From Darksidea phi (Eukaryota > Ascomycota > Dothideomycetes > Pleosporales > Lentitheciaceae), in the NCBI GenBank assembly GCA_030770425.1, contig JASJFT010000235.1:1-64000 (forward strand): 64,000 nt of DNA, in the 5' to 3' direction. This document shows, in pieces, positions 58,827-64,000 of this stretch. A program made the translations under genes and the position numbers. The notes under the pieces were generated by a model. The model was not told where the DNA came from. It ran no database searches and worked only from the letters and a program-made list of their open reading frames with translations. The first letter of the stretch is position 1. Each line of letters opens with the position of its first letter.

Positions 58827-59607
58827 TTTATTATGCTGTCCGTTCTTCGAACAAAATGGGCTAGTATTTCTTGGGGATGTGAAGAGATGTATTGGCACTG
58901 TGGATGCTCGTTATAATGATGAAGATAGGCTCAAACCCCTGCTGGAAGTCGCTGTGCGATTGCGCTTGTTAAACATGTCAAAGTTCAGGGCCCAAGAACT
59001 CAACACGGTTCACAAAAAGGTGCGCGAGGCGCGGCAAAGTCTCGGATGGTACGGGTGACGGTTACCGATATAGGGGACAAAATTAAAATTCTAACCGAGA
59101 ATACTAAAACTCGTGTCGCGCATATACTACTACCCATAAATTAATACCAGAATATATGGAAATAATTATTACTATTATGATATCCTTTATTAGAGGTAGT
59201 ATAGTACTAGAGATAGGTATTATAACTAGTAGATACCTCTTAGGTTATATAGTATTCTTTACTAAGTCTAAAAATGTCACGCCTATATTGGTTGTACGCC
59301 TCGCTTAGGCTCGGTAACCGTCGTTTTCCCTATGAAAAGGAAAAAGTCATAGCAGGAACTTATCCGACGCTTGCTAACCACGTCAACTAGCCGGACCCGA
59401 CGACCAGTGGTAGTAATTCGATTACTATAGCGACGACTGTGGTACATTCTTATTTTTATACTAACAATCATTCCCCCTAAATATTCAAAGTATGACTCGA
59501 ATTCAGCTTTTCTCCATGCTGTTGAAGATGCAGAACTAGTGGGTGCGGTTTGCCTAGTCTTCATTGGACTTGGATTTTCATGACCGCAAAGAGAGGATAC
59601 AATCATG
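58827..59607. repeat. intergenic with AT-rich RIP-like patch
   Basis: Between about 59080 and 59280 the sequence becomes strongly AT- and TA-rich, with a local inverted repeat (AGAGGTAGTATAG with a near complement TAGATACCTCT). No gene-like frame was found. The first part is the qutB promoter. Confidence 0.45.
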
Positions 59608-60411
59608 TCAACCTCTATTCACTGATGGCAAATACACACTCATCTCAAAACCATCCGTGAATGGCAGAGTCAGATTCTGAAACCCATTTTCCGGCGCGCG
59701 CAGGTACCCTAACAGGTCTTTATATCCGGCTGCACCCGATATAATGTTGTCTGTTAGCACGACAGCACCGTGCCTTAGTCGGGGCTGCACGGTTTTGAGC
59801 GTAGGGAGAGCGAGTGCCGACCAGACTAGACGAAGCACGTTAGCTTTCTCATATCGTATGCGCTTTTCATCATGTGAGGTGGCGAACTTACTATCGAGTA
59901 GAAGAAGATCCACAGTTGGGAGATCTTGCTTCAATGTTTCAAGTAGGTCGCCCTCCCTTAAGTCGATCTGCTCCTCGACCACTTCACCACATTGCTTCCA
60001 AGTTGTTCTCGCAGTAGCAGCTTTTGAAGGCTCCTTTTCGGTAGCGATGACTTTGCCCTCTCTTCCCGTAGCTGCTGTCGTCTGAGCAACGGCAAGGGCA
60101 AGGTATATGGTGCTGACACCAAAGCTCGTTCCAGCCTCGACGACATTTGTCGCTCCTATGGCGTTGATGAGCTGGTACACAAACTGGCATTTGTCTTCGT
60201 CAAGAGCAATGAACTTGTCGACCATAAGCTCGTCAAAAGCGTCATCTGGATCGCGTTCAGGCAATTTGGCTTTCAGATCGCGTCGAATGTCTGGGATGGC
60301 GACCTTTCCAGTCTTCGACATCCCGGCCTCTTGCTCCAAGGACCGTTTGTGGAGCTGGGACAGTAGCTCGAGAATATGCCCTGGAGCTTGGATTGGTCCT
60401 GAAGAAGCCAT
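59608..60411 (-). CDS. SAM-dependent O-methyltransferase (family 3 type)
   Basis: A single exon of 267 residues from MASSGPIQAPGHILELLSQL; the frame is open upstream, but this start fits the family. The Rossmann-type SAM site includes VVEAGTSFGVSTIYLALAVA (motif I), KVIATEKEPSKAATARTTW, LREGDLLETL, TVDLLLLDSKF, and AVVLTDNIISGAAGYKDLL. It resembles caffeoyl-CoA/catechol-type O-methyltransferases, but the usual metal-binding D...DN set is only partly kept (TDN). The substrate is unknown. It neighbours a divergently placed Zn2Cys6 regulator, which could control it. Confidence 0.83.
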   Translation of the reverse strand: MASSGPIQAPGHILELLSQLHKRSLEQEAGMSKTGKVAIPDIRRDLKAKLPERDPDDAFDELMVDKFIALDEDKCQFVYQLINAIGATNVVEAGTSFGVSTIYLALAVAQTTAATGREGKVIATEKEPSKAATARTTWKQCGEVVEEQIDLREGDLLETLKQDLPTVDLLLLDSKFATSHDEKRIRYEKANVLRLVWSALALPTLKTVQPRLRHGAVVLTDNIISGAAGYKDLLGYLRAPENGFQNLTLPFTDGFEMSVYLPSVNRG

Positions 60412-60628
60412 GATGTTGATTTGAGGAGGATGATTAAAGTAAATGAAGAGGCTTTGGTAGGATGCTTTGAGAGCGAGATGTCTGACAGTGAGGAAGTGAT
60501 CCGTGTGGGATACGCGCAAGCAAAATTTATGCTCTTTCCTCAGGGTCTGATGTGACTCATTCGGTGAGCAAAGACGTCGATCGCATCGGCGCGTGTTTGC
60601 AGCGCTACTCCTGTAGTCTCCTCGGATT

Positions 60629-60672
60629 GCCGTGAGCTGCACGTCGGAATGCCGTGAGCTGCACGTCGGAAT
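60629..60672 (+). repeat. 22-bp tandem repeat, two copies
   Basis: Two perfect copies of a 22-bp unit (GCCGTGAGCTGCACGTCGGA plus AT). TCGGAATGCC occurs again near 60710. It lies in the interval between the methyltransferase and the Zn2Cys6 gene, so binding-site duplication is possible. Confidence 0.6.
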
Positions 60673-61018
60673 GCCGGCCCTTCAAATTCTCGCGCAGCCA
60701 GCCTTTCCATCGGAATGCCGACAACCCCGGCCTTGCTTGAACACTAAGATGACGTTGCTATTGAGAGGGCATGGGCATGACTCAGCCCTCTGTTCTCGAG
60801 ATGTGGAACAATATTCAATTGATGAAAGAATTGGAAGCAAAGCAATGGAAGAAGTCTGGTAGGTGCTGACTGGAAGTTGACGGAATCGCTATCGGAGATA
60901 AAACAGCCCCATGGATTCTCATTTGCGGTTGCGCATTCCTTGGCATGTATTACATGCATGGATCATTCTCAGACTCATACCTGTGAACTTAACCTCCTCC
61001 TCGACACTTTTGCGCAGA

Positions 61019-63514
61019 ATGGTGGACAGCGAGACGGAAAGAGCTCAACCCGCCGTGCGGGAGCCTCAGGCACACGAAGCAAGTCCACCCCTCCACAGAG
61101 CTTGTGAGGCGTGTAAAAGGTCAGTTATACCGTGAAAAATGTGAGCTGCTACTGAGCTAACCAAATGCAGAAGAAAGACGAGATGTACGCTCTCCAGATC
61201 AATCACCCGCGTGCGCATTAGTGCGCCTCATTCTTTTTCCCGTTATTTCCTGGACCTGACTGTAAGCAGGCGATATGGTAAGGCCAAGATGCTCTTTATG
61301 CATACGTATGAAAGGCGACTGCATCTATCCGTCCAAGCGAAAATCGCCTACTTTCAAGCACAAAGTCCGCAAGAGGGGACAGGACCGAGAGAATGAGAAT
61401 TTGCGCAGCAACCAAATTGGTAAGACTTTCCGAAATAATGAGGGAGGTGACACTCAAACGGTCAATAGACAGATTATTGGAAATGGTGAATCAGATAAAT
61501 AGCAGAGCCAATGGCGCAGAAGATCTGCCATCGCTACCAGTGCTGCAAGGCGACATGGTGCCTGCAACGTCCTCGAGACAGTCACAATCATCTGCAACAA
61601 TAGCAACCGAAATAAACTCACTTGCGCCCACATACGGTGAGAATTTTGAGGATTTTGAACAAGGACACCCGCTTCACGCATCAAACGGTCCATCTCCAGG
61701 GTTCTCTTACGTCGACGACATTTCCGTGAACGCTGACACTGAGGCTTTCAATGACACCCTGACGGGTATGTCTTTCTTACAGCGACGAACCCAATCATAC
61801 TAACATGGCAATGAAGATTTCTATGCTCCATTCTTCAACCCTCTCCAAGTGGTTCACGTTGGCCTTGAACAGCAACAAATTCCTGGTATTGGGGCTGCTT
61901 CATCTCCTGATCCACAATACAACGCGCGGCATGAATTCCAAGTAACGTCTTTACCCAACGAAACACCGAGTTCCGTATCATTGGCTGTGCCAATACAGTT
62001 AGCAGACGAACTGTAGGTTCATGTCTACGTTCAAGGTCATGGGAACATGCTAAAATCACCAGCATCGGGCTATATTTTGAAAAGATACATGGCTGGCTAC
62101 CGATTCTACACCGCCCACAAATGATGGCAAGATATCTGTCCAAAGGCAGCAATCAATCGCGTTATCAAGACATGCCAGTCGACGATGCGCTCGTACTCAA
62201 CGGAATGTTCTCGCTTGCTGCACGATTTTCGACATCGGAGCTATTCGCCGAGATTTTGTTAGAAGAGCGTGGCAAAACTTTCGCTGCGGAGGCTCTGGCG
62301 CTTCTCCAACGCTATCTCTATGGTGATTCAGAAAAGTTCATTTCCTTAAAAGCCGTGCAGGGCCTTGTTCTTGTCAGTAACTACTGGATGATCAAAGGTC
62401 CTGAGATGACCGCATGGTTTCTCACAGGCAACGCTTGCCGAATGGCTCAAGCATTAGGCCTTCACAACCTTGACGATGATATTATAACTAAGAGTGGAGG
62501 CAGTGTTGAATTTTCTGCCTCTGAATGGGCACGTCGGGAAGAGCGCCGAAGGGCTTGGTGGGAGGTTGTCCGTCTCGACATCTTCGCATCCGTCACAACT
62601 CGACGACCATTCAGCGTGGACCACAGTATCATGCATGTTCTGCTCCCAGTTTCAGACGCGCACTGGTATCGAGAAGAGCCCCTTCCATCTACCTTCCTCA
62701 ACGTGGGTTCGACTGCCACATGGAAATCCCTCGTAGGGTCTGAAAACCAGAGCCCGTACGCTTATTTCTTAGTCGCACTGTGGCTGATGAGTACTGCGTA
62801 CACGATGACCCAGAAGGCGTCCTTACCGCCAGAGTCTTCAGAAGATATGGATACTTGCTTATCTTGCTTTGTTACGAGCCTCCCGGAAAGATTCAGTCTA
62901 GAAGGCGGCAACTTCTGCTACGTAAATGCCGATCTCGCACGCGAGCAGAACTGGATAATTGCTACCCACCTCATCATCCAGAATACCAGGTCCTTTCTTA
63001 TCCATCTAGATACCCGGGTTCCGCAAGCTCCCCCGCAACACTCTGGTCTCGAACTCATACGGTCGCGTGAGAAGGCGGACGATTTGGCATTGCGACGGAG
63101 TCGACCACTACTTGCCTGCATTATGCGAATTCTACGACAATGGACTCCAGACCATATACTTATAGCATCCCCACTGCTATTTTGCGCACTCCTTGGACCT
63201 CACAACTACATCATGCGATGCATGAAGACAGTCACAAATAATCAATCCCGCATAGCCCTTATGCGCGATCTAGTCGTGCTGACACTCCGCCGAGTCGCCC
63301 AGTACTGGCACGTAGGAAGTCTGCTCCTCGGTAAGCGATAGATTGGCAATCGTCAAGTTCTTGTGTAATATGGAAATCGCTGACGGGTATGCTAGAGATG
63401 TTTCGCATTCAGAACCAGAACCAAAACGCGCGCGTTGTTGTAACTCCTATCTCGCCCGAGCTACGTGAACGTTTCGCGTTCATGCTCCCCGAAGAAGTGC
63501 AGCAGCGACGATGA
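61019..63514 (+). CDS. Zn2Cys6 transcription factor with fungal MHR domain
   Basis: Seven exons (61019-61119, 61171-61184, 61270-61419, 61469-61765, 61817-62012, 62063-63330, 63396-63514) give 714 residues. The zinc cluster is spread over three exons, including a 14-nt micro-exon; splicing yields CEACKRRKTRC then DMVRPRCSLCIRMKGDC, the exact C-x2-C-x6-C-x6-C-x2-C-x6-C spacing. A short coiled coil (IDRLLEMVNQINSR) follows for dimerisation. The middle homology region runs from about 253, with ELIGLYFEKIHGWLPILHRP, NACRMAQALGLHN, ERRRAWWEVVRLDIFASV, TTRRPFSVD. The C-terminus ends PEEVQQRR. It is a nuclear DNA-binding regulator; targets are unknown. Proximity to the O-methyltransferase and quinate genes is suggestive only. 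It does not resemble the AROM-derived quinate activator or repressor. Confidence 0.9.
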
Positions 63515-63692
63515 GCGACACATTTTTGTTCTATTTCACTTATCCTTTGCTACGAATCGTAAGAATGGATATCCATGAACGGAGTTGCAGAGCCATGCAT
63601 CTGGCTGTATGTATTGCTGGTCCTCATGAGAAATTGACGAGAAGAGCGGATCCATGCGCGCTATTAGTATACCTCTGATGCAGCGCACTTAT

Positions 63693-64000
63693 CTAATGTA
63701 TGCAATTTTGAAAAGTCCATTGGGCCATTTTGCTACCTTGTGATTTCGTAAAAACTGCATGGACCAGAACCAGGTAGACCGCAAAGTGGAGTGCTGCGGG
63801 TAGACCAGCCCCGACCCACATCAACTGTTCATTGGGCCAAGACGCTGTACCAGTCTTAACTCCCGCCTGAGCTGCAACCTGACAAACATTAGTATTTGCA
63901 CCGCTTATACGAAGGGCTAGTGATACTTGAACGTACTAGGTTCCCACCTGCAAAATCTTGCTCGAGGGACAGCATATTAGGGTGAGAATTATGGCAGTGA
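63693..64000 (-). CDS. 3' end of a membrane-protein gene, cut by the window edge
   Basis: The last exon 63693-63878 and the end of the previous exon (63958 onward) are joined by a 79-nt intron (GTGGGA...CTAAT...TGTCAG, phase 0). The visible protein has a hydrophobic stretch TAIILTLICC, then AAQAGVKTGTASWPNE, a span WVGAGLPAALHFAVYLVLVH and a short polar tail ending in NCIH. It is a polytopic membrane protein, too short to name. It is convergent with the Zn2Cys6 gene. Confidence 0.5.

Overview
The window looks like nuclear DNA of a filamentous ascomycete (Pezizomycotina, most likely Dothideomycetes; the class is inference). Genes are compact, lie on both strands, and are split by introns of about 46-85 nt that mostly carry a CTAAC/CTGAC-like branch point. 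Families include Ish1/Msc1, a Zrg17-like CDF protein, DUF3433, DUF4291, PTH11-like rhodopsin-fold receptors, a Zn2Cys6 regulator with a fungal middle homology region, and quinate-pathway enzymes. AT-rich, repeat-bearing patches look like repeat-induced point mutation (RIP). All exon models were built by hand from reading frames and splice signals; no search was run.

Layout. 1-22 kb is housekeeping and conserved genes: an alpha/beta hydrolase, a Myb/SANT-like nuclear protein, an Ish1-repeat secretory protein, a small mitochondrial protein, an RBR E3 ubiquitin ligase, a Zrg17-like zinc transporter subunit, a two-span membrane protein, a 2EXR/F-box-like protein and cyclin L, then a decayed short-chain dehydrogenase. 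23-27 kb holds a DUF3433 membrane protein and a DUF4291 protein.

27.4-39.2 kb is the most novel part. It is a same-strand array of four members of one unrecognised two-domain family: three apparently intact (29336-31173, 32304-34842, 37615-39206) and one decayed (27427-28693). All share an intron at the same place, at the end of the N-terminal domain. A coiled-coil membrane protein lies inside the array and carries a perfect 224-bp tandem duplication. That duplication either breaks the reading frame or has just created an intron, because splicing between the duplicated AG|GT sites would remove exactly one unit. A beta-glucosidase (GH3) relic and ARL1 follow.

41-52 kb is repeat-rich: an inverted-repeat element of about 1 kb, dispersed repeats, a tRNA-like relic, two PTH11-like receptors and an Old Yellow Enzyme.

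54.7-58.8 kb is a remnant quinate/shikimate catabolic cluster: type II dehydroquinase (qutE), a qutG-like pseudogene and quinate/shikimate dehydrogenase (qutB). The pseudogene carries two stops, a small deletion and an inserted 955-bp CACTA-like element with a 3-bp target duplication. An O-methyltransferase and a 714-residue Zn2Cys6 regulator follow, and the window ends inside a membrane-protein gene.
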